This document shows, piece by piece, positions 8,484 through 15,711 of a stretch of 37,538 bases of DNA; within the stretch, counting starts at the first letter, position 1; every line of letters starts with the position of its first letter. The translations under genes and the position numbers were made by a program. The DNA comes from Candidatus Saccharimonadota bacterium (GTDB lineage: Bacteria > Patescibacteriota > Saccharimonadia > Saccharimonadales > Saccharimonadaceae): the NCBI GenBank assembly GCA_030528995.1, contig JAUMXR010000005.1, forward strand, positions 1 to 37,538. The letters are read 5' to 3'. The notes beneath the pieces are model-generated. The model was given only the letters and a program-made list of their open reading frames with translations. It did no database searches and was not told where the DNA came from.

Positions 8484-8500
8484 AATGACTCCTTTTCCTT

Positions 8501-8506
8501 ATTATA
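8501..8506 (-). promoter_or_regulatory. -10 box (TATAAT) for the PH-domain gene group
   Basis: Reading leftward, TATAAT lies 17 bases before the ATG at 8483, between the ruvB stop and this gene. A Shine-Dalgarno AAGGAG is present in the short leader. Read-through from ruvB is also possible. Confidence 0.45.
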
Positions 8507-8508
8507 AC

Positions 8509-9522
8509 TTATTTTTCAGGATTTTGCAAATGTTTACGCCCTTTTTCCGTCACCACACGACCCTTCGGCGTCCTCGTTAATAGTCCCATCTGCATCAAAT
8601 ACGGTTCATAAAAATCTTCTATCGTTGCCGCCTCATCACCCGTGAGTGCCGCAATCGTGGTCAAACCCACCGGACGTTCTCCGTAATTCTCCCACATCAG
8701 TCTAAGCATATTCCTATCCGCCGGATCCAAACCCAAATAATCAATCTCCATCAATTTTAAGGCATCTTGCGCGACTACCGTATCAATAATCCCGTCTCCA
8801 TTTACATCTGCATAATCTCTCACCCGCTTAAAAATCCGGTTCGCAATCCTCGGCGTCAACCGCGATCTCGTAGCTAATAGTTTTGTCGCCTCCGGTTCAA
8901 TTTTCGTCTTCAAAATCCCCGCCGTCCGATTGATTATTTTTTCAATTTCAGGCTCCTTATAATACTCCAAACGATGAATTATCCCAAATCTATCACGCAA
9001 AGGTCCCGCAAGCGACCCTGTCCGCGTCGTCGCTCCAATCACAGTAAAATGTGGTAAATCGAGTCGCACGCTTCTCGCTGCCGGACCCTTCCCTATCACA
9101 ATGTCCAACTTATAGTCTTCCATTGCCGAATATAGCACTTCTTCCACTGCTCGTCGCAATCGATGGATCTCATCAATGAACAATACGTCACCATCTTTCA
9201 AATTCGTCAAAATAGACGCAAGGTCCCCCGCTCGCTCAATTGCCGGCCCCGAAGTAACGCGAAGCGACGCGCCCAGTTCATGCGCTATCACCCCTGCCAT
9301 CGTCGTTTTGCCAAGGCCAGGTGGACCATATAATAATACGTGATCCAAAGTTGAACCGTCCGCCCGCTTTTTGACCGCCTCAATCGCCAATTTTATATTA
9401 TTCTTCAAGTGCTCTTGTCCAATATATTCATCAAAAGTCACCGGCCGAAGACTGATTTCAATCTTCTCCTCTTCCGCATCATCCGCCGCCATCGTCGGCT
9501 CCACTAACCTCTCTATCGCCAT
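8509..9522 (-). CDS. ruvB: Holliday junction branch migration ATPase RuvB
   Basis: RuvB forms hexameric rings on Holliday junctions and, with RuvA, drives branch migration during recombinational repair. The protein (337 aa from this start) is full length. It shows Walker A GPPGLGKT (66-73), Walker B DVLFIDEIHR (112-121), sensor GATTR (163-167), and the C-terminal winged-helix domain (DGDGIIDTVVAQDAL..., GLTTIAALTGD). I choose the start at MAIERLVEP (9522) because an extended -10 (TGGTATAAT) lies directly before it; longer in-frame starts would lie inside the promoter. ruvA and ruvC are not adjacent. It diverges from the 9566 gene across 43 bp. Confidence 0.97.
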   Translation of the reverse strand: MAIERLVEPTMAADDAEEEKIEISLRPVTFDEYIGQEHLKNNIKLAIEAVKKRADGSTLDHVLLYGPPGLGKTTMAGVIAHELGASLRVTSGPAIERAGDLASILTNLKDGDVLFIDEIHRLRRAVEEVLYSAMEDYKLDIVIGKGPAARSVRLDLPHFTVIGATTRTGSLAGPLRDRFGIIHRLEYYKEPEIEKIINRTAGILKTKIEPEATKLLATRSRLTPRIANRIFKRVRDYADVNGDGIIDTVVAQDALKLMEIDYLGLDPADRNMLRLMWENYGERPVGLTTIAALTGDEAATIEDFYEPYLMQMGLLTRTPKGRVVTEKGRKHLQNPEK

Positions 9523-9531
9523 ATTACTACC

Positions 9532-9540
9532 ATTATACCA
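9532..9540 (-). promoter_or_regulatory. Extended -10 (TGGTATAAT) of ruvB
   Basis: Read leftward, TGGTATAAT ends nine bases before the ruvB ATG. The predicted leader is at most about three bases. It abuts the oppositely directed -10 box at 9551-9556. Confidence 0.6.
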
Positions 9541-9550
9541 TCTAATGATA

Positions 9551-9556
9551 TATAAT
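9551..9556 (+). promoter_or_regulatory. -10 box (TATAAT) of the 474-aa gene, leaderless type
   Basis: TATAAT ends nine bases before the ATG at 9566. The divergent ruvB promoter lies 11 bp away, so RNA polymerase could probably occupy only one of the two at a time. Confidence 0.55.
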
Positions 9557-9565
9557 AATACCATT

Positions 9566-10990
9566 ATGGATAACAAAGAATCGATCTCTAATTCAACCCC
9601 GAATAATCAAAAAGCAACAGGCTGGGAAGATGTTGCTGAAATGGCGGACAAGCAAACACTTTTCGAACAAGCCTCCAAAGAAGGCCGGGCAAAAATGCTT
9701 AGTTTAGGAAAACAATACCCTCGGTCAGGCTTTGAAATGACCTTCATGGGCTTCCAAACGAGATGCCATGAAAAAACCGCTGAATGCGTTAATACGGTAG
9801 TCGAAAGAGTATCCAAACTGGCTGAAGATAACGATCCGGAGATCAACGTCATTAGATATTGCCTAAGAGCTGGCATTCATGGAGGAAAATGGACAAATGA
9901 TTCAATCGGAAAATTTGGCACCGGAGAATTTATTTTCGAAACTCTTGGCTCTCGTTCTAACCCGGAAAACATAGGACGATTGCAACTTATCATGAGGACT
10001 ATTCCTAGCTCAGACCACGCTAGATATGAGACCATGCGCGTAGACGCTAGAAGGATCGAAGACGTCGTAATCAAAGGCCGCAGTTTCATTCACGATAACG
10101 CCCCTGAGGCCTATAAGCTCATAACAGCGATGGTAGACTACTATGATTCAAAAAACGACCCCGAGTTATTTGAGCAAAAAAGAAAAGAATTAGATGAGAT
10201 GCTTCAAGAACTCAGGACCAAATACAAAGCAGGCTACAAAGAAAGGCACGAAGACTTCATCTTTGATTTAGGCAATTATGATAAGCCAGCAAGGAGTTAC
10301 ATAGGTTCCGCCCTAAACACCAACAATGAAGCAAGTGATGCCGTATACAATGGTGACAAAGGCGACGAAACAGCAATAGACGTCCTAAGAAGACTACAAA
10401 AAAACATGATGCCAATCCCGCTTAATGCCCCCAAGACCAAAATCCCAGAATTAAACGAAGCTTTTGAAAAGCTTGGCCAAATACCAATTAATGAACAAAC
10501 CGGCGAAATGCAAATTGAACTAAAAGACCTTTCAAATATTTTAAGCGCTATCAACAACCATCTGGTAGAAAAACAAGGCAAAAGAACACTTTATCCATCA
10601 ACCATTACCGCAATAGCATACATCGATAAACTTTCAGCCACGGTACTCAAAAACCTACCGAAAAAAACTTGGCAAGAAATTGCTTTCGATCCTACCTTTA
10701 AAGAAATACTAAGATTCTCCCAACTCACCATGAGCAAGGAATATAATTCAAAAGACTTCGAAACATTTTATTCAAATTTCATCAAAAAAGCCGGAATAGC
10801 CTTCGAAGAAGACGGCATAAATGACGAAACTGTTTCCGAAGCATTCAAAATAATCCAATTTCAAACTCTCAAAAACGCCCAAGCCGTAGCGGCTAGCTTT
10901 TCACACGAGCAAGGCCAAGAGTACCTTGCTTCAGCAGTTTGGTCCGGCAACCTGACACATGAGCTCATTGGACTTCCAGAAAAATACTAA
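9566..10990 (+). CDS. Hypothetical cytoplasmic protein, mostly helical (474 aa)
   Basis: I cannot assign a family. There is no signal peptide or membrane helix. The sequence is hydrophilic and predicted to be largely alpha-helical, with an internal charged stretch (~KRKELDEMLQELRTKYKAGY) that could be a short coiled coil. No nucleotide-binding or catalytic motif is apparent. The open frame continues upstream to 9371, but that extension runs antisense through ruvB. The ATG at 9566, just after a TATAAT box, is the sensible start. It is transcribed divergently from ruvB and ends shortly before the dnaK control region. Base composition is similar to neighbouring genes. Confidence 0.82.
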   Translation: MDNKESISNSTPNNQKATGWEDVAEMADKQTLFEQASKEGRAKMLSLGKQYPRSGFEMTFMGFQTRCHEKTAECVNTVVERVSKLAEDNDPEINVIRYCLRAGIHGGKWTNDSIGKFGTGEFIFETLGSRSNPENIGRLQLIMRTIPSSDHARYETMRVDARRIEDVVIKGRSFIHDNAPEAYKLITAMVDYYDSKNDPELFEQKRKELDEMLQELRTKYKAGYKERHEDFIFDLGNYDKPARSYIGSALNTNNEASDAVYNGDKGDETAIDVLRRLQKNMMPIPLNAPKTKIPELNEAFEKLGQIPINEQTGEMQIELKDLSNILSAINNHLVEKQGKRTLYPSTITAIAYIDKLSATVLKNLPKKTWQEIAFDPTFKEILRFSQLTMSKEYNSKDFETFYSNFIKKAGIAFEEDGINDETVSEAFKIIQFQTLKNAQAVAASFSHEQGQEYLASAVWSGNLTHELIGLPEKY

Positions 10991-11010
10991 ATAATCTTTC
11001 AAATCTTTCA

Positions 11011-11037
11011 TTGGCACTATTGACATGTGAGTGCTAA
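11011..11037 (+). promoter_or_regulatory. CIRCE operator 1 of dnaK (overlaps the -35 box)
   Basis: TTGGCACTA, nine bases, then GAGTGCTAA. This matches the HrcA operator TTAGCACTC-N9-GAGTGCTAA at the correct spacing, with two mismatches in the left arm. The central nine bases contain the -35 hexamer TTGACA, so HrcA bound here would block RNA polymerase. Confidence 0.85.
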
Positions 11038-11048
11038 TTTGCTACAAT
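11020..11048 (+). promoter_or_regulatory. Sigma-70-type promoter of dnaK
   Basis: TTGACA at 11020-11025, 17-bp spacer, TACAAT at 11043-11048 preceded by TGC. This is the clearest two-element promoter in the window. Transcription should begin near 11055, giving a ~55-nt leader. Confidence 0.85.
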
Positions 11049-11057
11049 AGAGGTATA

Positions 11058-11084
11058 TTAGCACTCCACACACACGAGTGCCAA
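11058..11084 (+). promoter_or_regulatory. CIRCE operator 2 of dnaK (start-site proximal)
   Basis: TTAGCACTC, nine bases, GAGTGCCAA: one mismatch from the HrcA operator consensus. It covers the predicted start of transcription. An identical pair of arms precedes dnaJ at 33225-33251. Confidence 0.92.
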
Positions 11085-11110
11085 CGCAAAGTAAAAGAAA
11101 GTGAGGAAAA

Positions 11111-12985
11111 ATGAGTAAAATAATTGGTATAGATTTAGGAACCACTAACTCTGCTTTTGCCTACATGGTCGCAGGCAAGCCAGAAGTTATCACTAACGCC
11201 GAAGGCGACCGCACCACTCCGTCCGTAGTGGCCGTCACCAAAAAAGGCGAACGCCTAGTTGGTAAAGTCGCCCAACGTCAACGCGTCACTAATCCAAAGA
11301 ACACCATTTATGGCATTAAGCGTCTTATCGGTCGCAAGTACGAAGACAAAGAAGTCAAGCACGACCTTGAAATCAGCCCATACAAGATTGTCAAAAAAGG
11401 TAATGGTGTAGCCGTCGAAATGGATGGCAAAGAATACACTCCAGAGGAAATTTCCGCGATGGTCTTAAGCAAAATCAAAGCCGACGCCGAAGCCTTCCTT
11501 GGTGAACCAGTCACCGAAGCCATCATCACCGTACCTGCTTATTTCGACGATTCTCAGCGTCAAGCTACCAAAGATGCCGGCAAAATCGCTGGTCTCGAAG
11601 TCAAGCGCATCATTAATGAACCTACTGCCGCTGCTTTAGCCTACGGTCTCGAATCCAAAAAAGACGAAAAAATCGTCGTCTTCGATCTTGGTGGTGGTAC
11701 TTTCGATGTTTCCATCTTGGAGCTTGGTGATGGCGTCTTCGAAGTGATGTCCACCAACGGCGATACCCACCTAGGTGGTGAAGATTTCGACAATGTCATC
11801 GTCAACTTCCTCGTCGACGAATTCAAGAAAGAATCCGGCATCGACATCAAGGGCGACGCCGCCGCCATGCAACGCGTCAAAGACGAAGCCGAGAAGGCCA
11901 AGAAGGAACTATCCAGCAGCACTTCCACCGACATTAATCTTCCCTTCCTTAGTGCCGACGCCGACGGTCCCAAGCATTTCGAATATACTTTGACTCGCGC
12001 CAAACTCGAAGAACTAGTATCTGAACTACTCGACCGTCTCGAAGAACCAGTCAAGAAGGCTTTGAAAGATGCTAAACTTGAAACCAAAGACATTGACGAG
12101 ATCGTCATGGTTGGTGGCATGACTCGTATGCCAGCCGTTGTCGAAAAAGTCAAGAAAATCTTCGGCAAAGACCCAATGCAAGGTGTCAATCCAGACGAAG
12201 TCGTGGCCGTCGGTGCCGCTATTCAAGGCGGCGTTCTCCAAGGCGATGTCAAAGACATTCTTCTGCTTGATGTTACTCCACTTACTCTTGGTATTGAAAC
12301 CATGGGTGGCGTCCGCACACCATTAATCGAACGTAACACCACCATTCCGACTTCCAAATCCGAAGTCTTCTCTACCGCCTCCGACAACCAACCTCAGGTA
12401 GAAATACATGTTCTCCAAGGTGAACGTGAGTTTGCCGCTGACAATAAATCTCTCGGCCGCTTCATTCTCGACGGTATCGCTCCAGCTCCTCGTGGTGTCC
12501 CCCAAATCGAAGTTACTTTCAACCTCGACGCCAACGGTATCTTAAATGTTACCGCCAAGGATAAAGGCACCGGTAAGGAACAGTCTATCACCATTCAAAA
12601 CTCCGGCAATATGAGTAAGGATGATATCGAAAAAGCTCGTCAAGAAGCTGAAGCTCACGCCGATGAAGACAAGAAGAAACGCGACTCTATCGACGCCAAG
12701 AACCACCTAGAAAACACCATCTATCAAGCTGAGAAAATGCCATCTGAATACAAGGACAAAATCAGCGATGACGACAAAGAGACCATCAAAAAAGCCGTCG
12801 AAGAAGCCAGAAAAGTCCTGAACGATGACAAGGCCGACAAGGATAAGTTCGAAGAAGCCACCAAAGAGCTTAACGACAAAATCATGCCAATCGGCGCAAA
12901 GCTCTATCAATCAGCTTCCGAAGACGCCAAAAAGGACGACAAATCTGACGACGATGCAGTTGAGGGAGAAATAGTCGACAAATAA
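11111..12985 (+). CDS. dnaK: Chaperone DnaK (Hsp70)
   Basis: DnaK binds exposed hydrophobic peptides in an ATP-dependent cycle with DnaJ and GrpE. The 624-residue protein is full length. The nucleotide-binding domain has [10 protein letters not shown] near the N-terminus, the [12 protein letters not shown] segment and [11 protein letters not shown]. It is followed by the interdomain linker ([16 protein letters not shown]), the substrate-binding domain ([15 protein letters not shown]) and a Lys/Asp-rich C-terminal lid. A GTGAGGA ribosome site lies five bases before the ATG. Two CIRCE operators indicate HrcA repression released on heat shock. grpE and hrcA are not adjacent, unlike the hrcA-grpE-dnaK-dnaJ operon of many bacteria; dnaJ lies ~20 kb away with its own CIRCE. 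Confidence 0.98.
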   Translation: MSKIIGIDLGTTNSAFAYMVAGKPEVITNAEGDRTTPSVVAVTKKGERLVGKVAQRQRVTNPKNTIYGIKRLIGRKYEDKEVKHDLEISPYKIVKKGNGVAVEMDGKEYTPEEISAMVLSKIKADAEAFLGEPVTEAIITVPAYFDDSQRQATKDAGKIAGLEVKRIINEPTAAALAYGLESKKDEKIVVFDLGGGTFDVSILELGDGVFEVMSTNGDTHLGGEDFDNVIVNFLVDEFKKESGIDIKGDAAAMQRVKDEAEKAKKELSSSTSTDINLPFLSADADGPKHFEYTLTRAKLEELVSELLDRLEEPVKKALKDAKLETKDIDEIVMVGGMTRMPAVVEKVKKIFGKDPMQGVNPDEVVAVGAAIQGGVLQGDVKDILLLDVTPLTLGIETMGGVRTPLIERNTTIPTSKSEVFSTASDNQPQVEIHVLQGEREFAADNKSLGRFILDGIAPAPRGVPQIEVTFNLDANGILNVTAKDKGTGKEQSITIQNSGNMSKDDIEKARQEAEAHADEDKKKRDSIDAKNHLENTIYQAEKMPSEYKDKISDDDKETIKKAVEEARKVLNDDKADKDKFEEATKELNDKIMPIGAKLYQSASEDAKKDDKSDDDAVEGEIVDK

Positions 12986-13144
12986 AACCTCAACGGCATT
13001 TTTCGAGACATTTTGAAATCGCCCACTAAAAATTACAACAGTCGCAGATGAGTATCCTGCACTGAATACAGGCACGAATCCGCCCGACCTGTTGTAATTT
13101 TTACATGGCGAGATTTCAACGTCGAGAAAATGTCTTGAAGTTTT
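12984..13144. repeat. Long imperfect inverted repeat between dnaK and pta; candidate structured RNA or element
   Basis: Two arms of ~56-58 nt can fold on each other. The inner 15 bp are perfect: TAAAAATTACAACAG at 13027-13041 against CTGTTGTAATTTTTA at 13089-13103. Outward, paired blocks continue (GCC, TTGAAATC, TCGA, CATTTT, TCAA) and close with AAAAC...GTTTT. The 47-nt loop has a smaller potential stem (CCTG...CAGG). It begins at the dnaK stop and ends 20 bp before the -10 box of the next gene. It could be the dnaK terminator, an unrecognised non-coding RNA, or a MITE-like insertion. It is far longer than an ordinary terminator and lacks a long T-tract. I find no SRP RNA, tmRNA or RNase P motif. 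Confidence 0.7.
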
Positions 13145-13160
13145 ATCTGACAAACTGTTG

Positions 13161-13169
13161 TGCTATAAT
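13161..13169 (+). promoter_or_regulatory. Extended -10 (TGCTATAAT) of the pta-glmM-GNAT operon, leaderless type
   Basis: TGC followed by TATAAT at 13164-13169, six bases before the ATG at 13176. This also shows that the in-frame ATG at 13158 lies upstream of the promoter and is not the start. Confidence 0.7.
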
Positions 13170-13175
13170 TATCCT

Positions 13176-13934
13176 ATGAAAATTCTCTTTCCAGAAATAA
13201 CTCACAATCAATTTGCCAAAGAAGCCGTCAAAGCCTTCCCAAATATTGACTTTATTCCATCTAACACTCTAGAAGACGCCGCCAAATTGTTACAAGCCGG
13301 CGCCGCCGACTCTATGATTTCTGGTTTAGACTATTCTTCTCGTGATGTGCTTCTTGCCTACAAATCATTTATCCCACTCCGGTCAAAATTCTTCTCCAGT
13401 TGTTTTATTTGTAAAAAAGACCAACAAGTTTTCGCCCTAGCCGACGGCGGAGTCAACAAAATCCCCACCGCAGAACAACTCTACACCATCGTCGAAGATA
13501 CCGCTCGTACCTTCCAAGCATACACCGGCAAACGGCCCAAAATCGCTATGCTTTCCTACTCCACCCATGGTTCCGGCGGCAAAAATCCCGATCTCGACAA
13601 AATCCACTCCACCGTTGCCAATATCAAACAAAACCACCCAGATTGGCTCATCGACGGCGAAATGCAACTAGATGCCGCCGTCAATCCTCGTGTTGCTAAC
13701 AAGAAAACTCCAGATAGCCCATTAAAAGGCCAAGCCAACATCCTCATCACACCCGACCTTAACTCCGGCAACATTCTCTACAAATCTCTCGAACAATTCG
13801 GCGGCTTTACTCTTGCCGGCCCCATCATCCAGGGCTTTCGTATTCCTCTAGCCGATTTATCTCGTGGTAGCACAGTTGACGATATCATCCTCACCATCAA
13901 TGTCATTCTAAAACAACTATCAAAGGAGCATTAA
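13176..13934 (+). CDS. pta: Phosphate acetyl/butyryltransferase, compact form
   Basis: This enzyme family interconverts acetyl-CoA plus phosphate and acetyl phosphate plus CoA. Family signatures are clear in the 252 residues: GAADSMISG (42-50), LSYSTHGSG (126-134), DGEMQLDAA (160-168), ITPDLNSGNILYK (191-203) and the phosphate-binding LSRGS (228-232). The protein is about 70 residues shorter than usual (~320-330 aa); the missing part is N-terminal. I start it at 13176 because the -10 element ends six bases earlier. It is the first gene of an operon with glmM and an acetyltransferase, which suggests it supplies acetyl-CoA for amino-sugar acetylation. Another acyl phosphate substrate cannot be excluded. 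Confidence 0.85.
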   Translation: MKILFPEITHNQFAKEAVKAFPNIDFIPSNTLEDAAKLLQAGAADSMISGLDYSSRDVLLAYKSFIPLRSKFFSSCFICKKDQQVFALADGGVNKIPTAEQLYTIVEDTARTFQAYTGKRPKIAMLSYSTHGSGGKNPDLDKIHSTVANIKQNHPDWLIDGEMQLDAAVNPRVANKKTPDSPLKGQANILITPDLNSGNILYKSLEQFGGFTLAGPIIQGFRIPLADLSRGSTVDDIILTINVILKQLSKEH

Positions 13935-15251
13935 ATGAAATATTTCGGCACCGACGGCATCCGTCAAGAAGCAGACAAATTCACCAGCGAATTTCTCGCC
14001 AAAATCATCCGCGGTCTTAACGATTACGCTGGAAATCAAATCAAAGTCATGCTAGGCGGCGACACTCGCGAATCCACCGAATGGATTTTGCAAGATCTAA
14101 GCACAGCCCTAGAAACCTTCGGCATAGAATACAGCAGCGTTGGCATTCTTCCTACACCAGCCATCAACTACTGTTTCTACGAAATGGGTTTCGACTTTTG
14201 CATCGACGTTACCGCCAGCCATAACCCCTACACCGACAACGGCATCAAAATCTTCGAACGGGGAAAAGATCAAGGTCAAAAACTCAGTCAGCCAGCTTGC
14301 GACGCCATCGAAAATTCCCTCTCGCTGCCCATTGATTATCAACCAGTTTCCACCACCTATCGCGAAGACCTCCACGGCGAAGCTGTCGACCTCTACAAGG
14401 AACACCTCACCAATTATCTCGGCAAAGTCGACTTAAGTGGCCTCAAACTCGCCATCGATTGCGCCAATGGTGCCACTTCCGTCATCAGTGAATCTGTTTT
14501 TAACGCTCTTGGCGCCGAAACCGAGCTTGTTCATGCCAACTCAAACTACAATACCGAAATCAACCAAGATTGCGGCAGTACTCATCTAGGATCACTTCAA
14601 AATCTCGTTAAAACCAACCATCTCGACCTCGGTGTCGCCTTCGACGGCGATGGCGACCGCTGCCTTCTCATCGACCAGGCAGGAAACGAAGTTGATGGTG
14701 ACCAAATCATCGCTATTCTCGCAAATCACTTAAACCTCGATAAAATCGCAGTTACCGTAATGGCGAATCAAGGTCTTCTCAACTGGGCCAAGGATAACCA
14801 TATCATTACTGAAATTACCGCCGTAGGCGATTCCAATGTCGCCGAAGCCATGCGCACCAAGCACATTCAAATCGGCGGGGAACAATCCGGTCACATCATT
14901 CTTCCCAATGAAGCCACCGGTGACGGCATGCTTACCGCCCTCATGGTTACCAAAGTCATTTCCTCAACCAATCAATCTCTTCATGACCTTGCCAACATTT
15001 ATCAAAAATCCCCCCAAGTTATAGTTAATCTTTCCGCCTCCCCCGAACAAAAAGAGCGATTAAAAACTAGCCCCGAAGCAAAACAACTCCTTCTCGACTA
15101 CGAACATAAACTCGAACAAGAATCCGGCCGACTCCTTGTCCGTCCCTCCGGCACCGAACCCCTCATTCGCATCACTCTCTGGGGAAATGACGAAGCAACT
15201 ATTACAAAATTAGCCAATCAACTAAAAGAGGAATTATCAAAAGTACTATGA
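13935..15251 (+). CDS. glmM: Phosphoglucosamine mutase GlmM
   Basis: GlmM converts glucosamine-6-phosphate to glucosamine-1-phosphate on the way to UDP-GlcNAc. The 438-residue alpha-D-phosphohexomutase begins MKYFGTDGIR, the GlmM hallmark. It has the phosphorylated serine loop TASHNP (Ser95), the metal-binding loop DGDGDR (237-242), the sugar-binding loop GEQSGH and the C-terminal phosphate-binding RPSGTEP. The ATG follows the pta stop directly, with AAAGGAG just upstream. The TGA stop overlaps the next start (ATGA). Its partner glmS lies at 23066-24892. GlmM is favoured over phosphomannomutase because of the FGTDGIR start and the GlmS context. Confidence 0.95.
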   Translation: MKYFGTDGIRQEADKFTSEFLAKIIRGLNDYAGNQIKVMLGGDTRESTEWILQDLSTALETFGIEYSSVGILPTPAINYCFYEMGFDFCIDVTASHNPYTDNGIKIFERGKDQGQKLSQPACDAIENSLSLPIDYQPVSTTYREDLHGEAVDLYKEHLTNYLGKVDLSGLKLAIDCANGATSVISESVFNALGAETELVHANSNYNTEINQDCGSTHLGSLQNLVKTNHLDLGVAFDGDGDRCLLIDQAGNEVDGDQIIAILANHLNLDKIAVTVMANQGLLNWAKDNHIITEITAVGDSNVAEAMRTKHIQIGGEQSGHIILPNEATGDGMLTALMVTKVISSTNQSLHDLANIYQKSPQVIVNLSASPEQKERLKTSPEAKQLLLDYEHKLEQESGRLLVRPSGTEPLIRITLWGNDEATITKLANQLKEELSKVL

Positions 15252-15688
15252 GAATCGAAATATTAAAAGAGTATAGCCCAAAAACTGCCAATAGAATCAG
15301 AGAATTACTCATCCAACTATCCAGAAGCGGCAAGGATCGTGGCGAAATCCCCGAGCAATGGTTTCAAGATTTAATCAATTCCGACAGTCACGATATGCTG
15401 CTCGCCATCGATGAAAAAGACCAAATTGTAGGTATCGCAACCTTATCCATCATCATGGGACCCATCGTCAGAAAAGTCGCCTACCTAGAGGACTTTGTTA
15501 CCGACCAATCGGTCCGTGGGCAAGGTGTCGGTAGCCAACTCTGGGAAGCCATGCTAGACTGGGCCAAATCCAAAGGCTGCACCGAACTAAACTTCACCTC
15601 CGGTCACGGTCGTGAAGCCGCCCAAGCTTTCTATAAAAACAAAGGTGCCGAGGTCTATGACACTAACTTCTTTCGCAAATCTATCTAA
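15248..15688 (+). CDS. GNAT-family N-acetyltransferase
   Basis: A 146-residue GCN5-related acetyltransferase. It shows the acetyl-CoA pyrophosphate-binding motif RGQGVG (90-95) followed by a helix, and the C-terminal AQAFYKNKGAEV segment typical of the fold. The start overlaps glmM by four bases (ATGA), so translation is coupled. Its place in an operon with an acetyl-CoA-forming enzyme and GlmM suggests it acetylates an amino sugar phosphate, a job done elsewhere by GlmU or by eukaryote-type GNA1. That substrate is inferred from context only; protein or small-molecule acetylation is possible. Confidence 0.88.
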   Translation: MRIEILKEYSPKTANRIRELLIQLSRSGKDRGEIPEQWFQDLINSDSHDMLLAIDEKDQIVGIATLSIIMGPIVRKVAYLEDFVTDQSVRGQGVGSQLWEAMLDWAKSKGCTELNFTSGHGREAAQAFYKNKGAEVYDTNFFRKSI

Positions 15689-15692
15689 TTAT

Positions 15693-15700
15693 GCTATAAT
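15693..15700 (+). promoter_or_regulatory. Extended -10 (TGCTATAAT) of the second VirB2-like fusion gene
   Basis: TATAAT at 15695-15700 preceded by TGC. It ends 11 bases before the ATG at 15712, giving a predicted leader of only four or five bases. Confidence 0.6.
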
Positions 15701-15711
15701 ATATAGCATAA

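Noticed and set aside
9371-9565. Upstream in-frame extension of the 474-residue protein
   Set aside because: It runs antisense through the start of ruvB and upstream of the TATAAT box; the ATG at 9566 follows the promoter.
11641-12189. 182-codon open frame antisense to dnaK
   Set aside because: Ser/Thr-rich shadow of dnaK codons, no promoter or ribosome site, and dnaK is certain.
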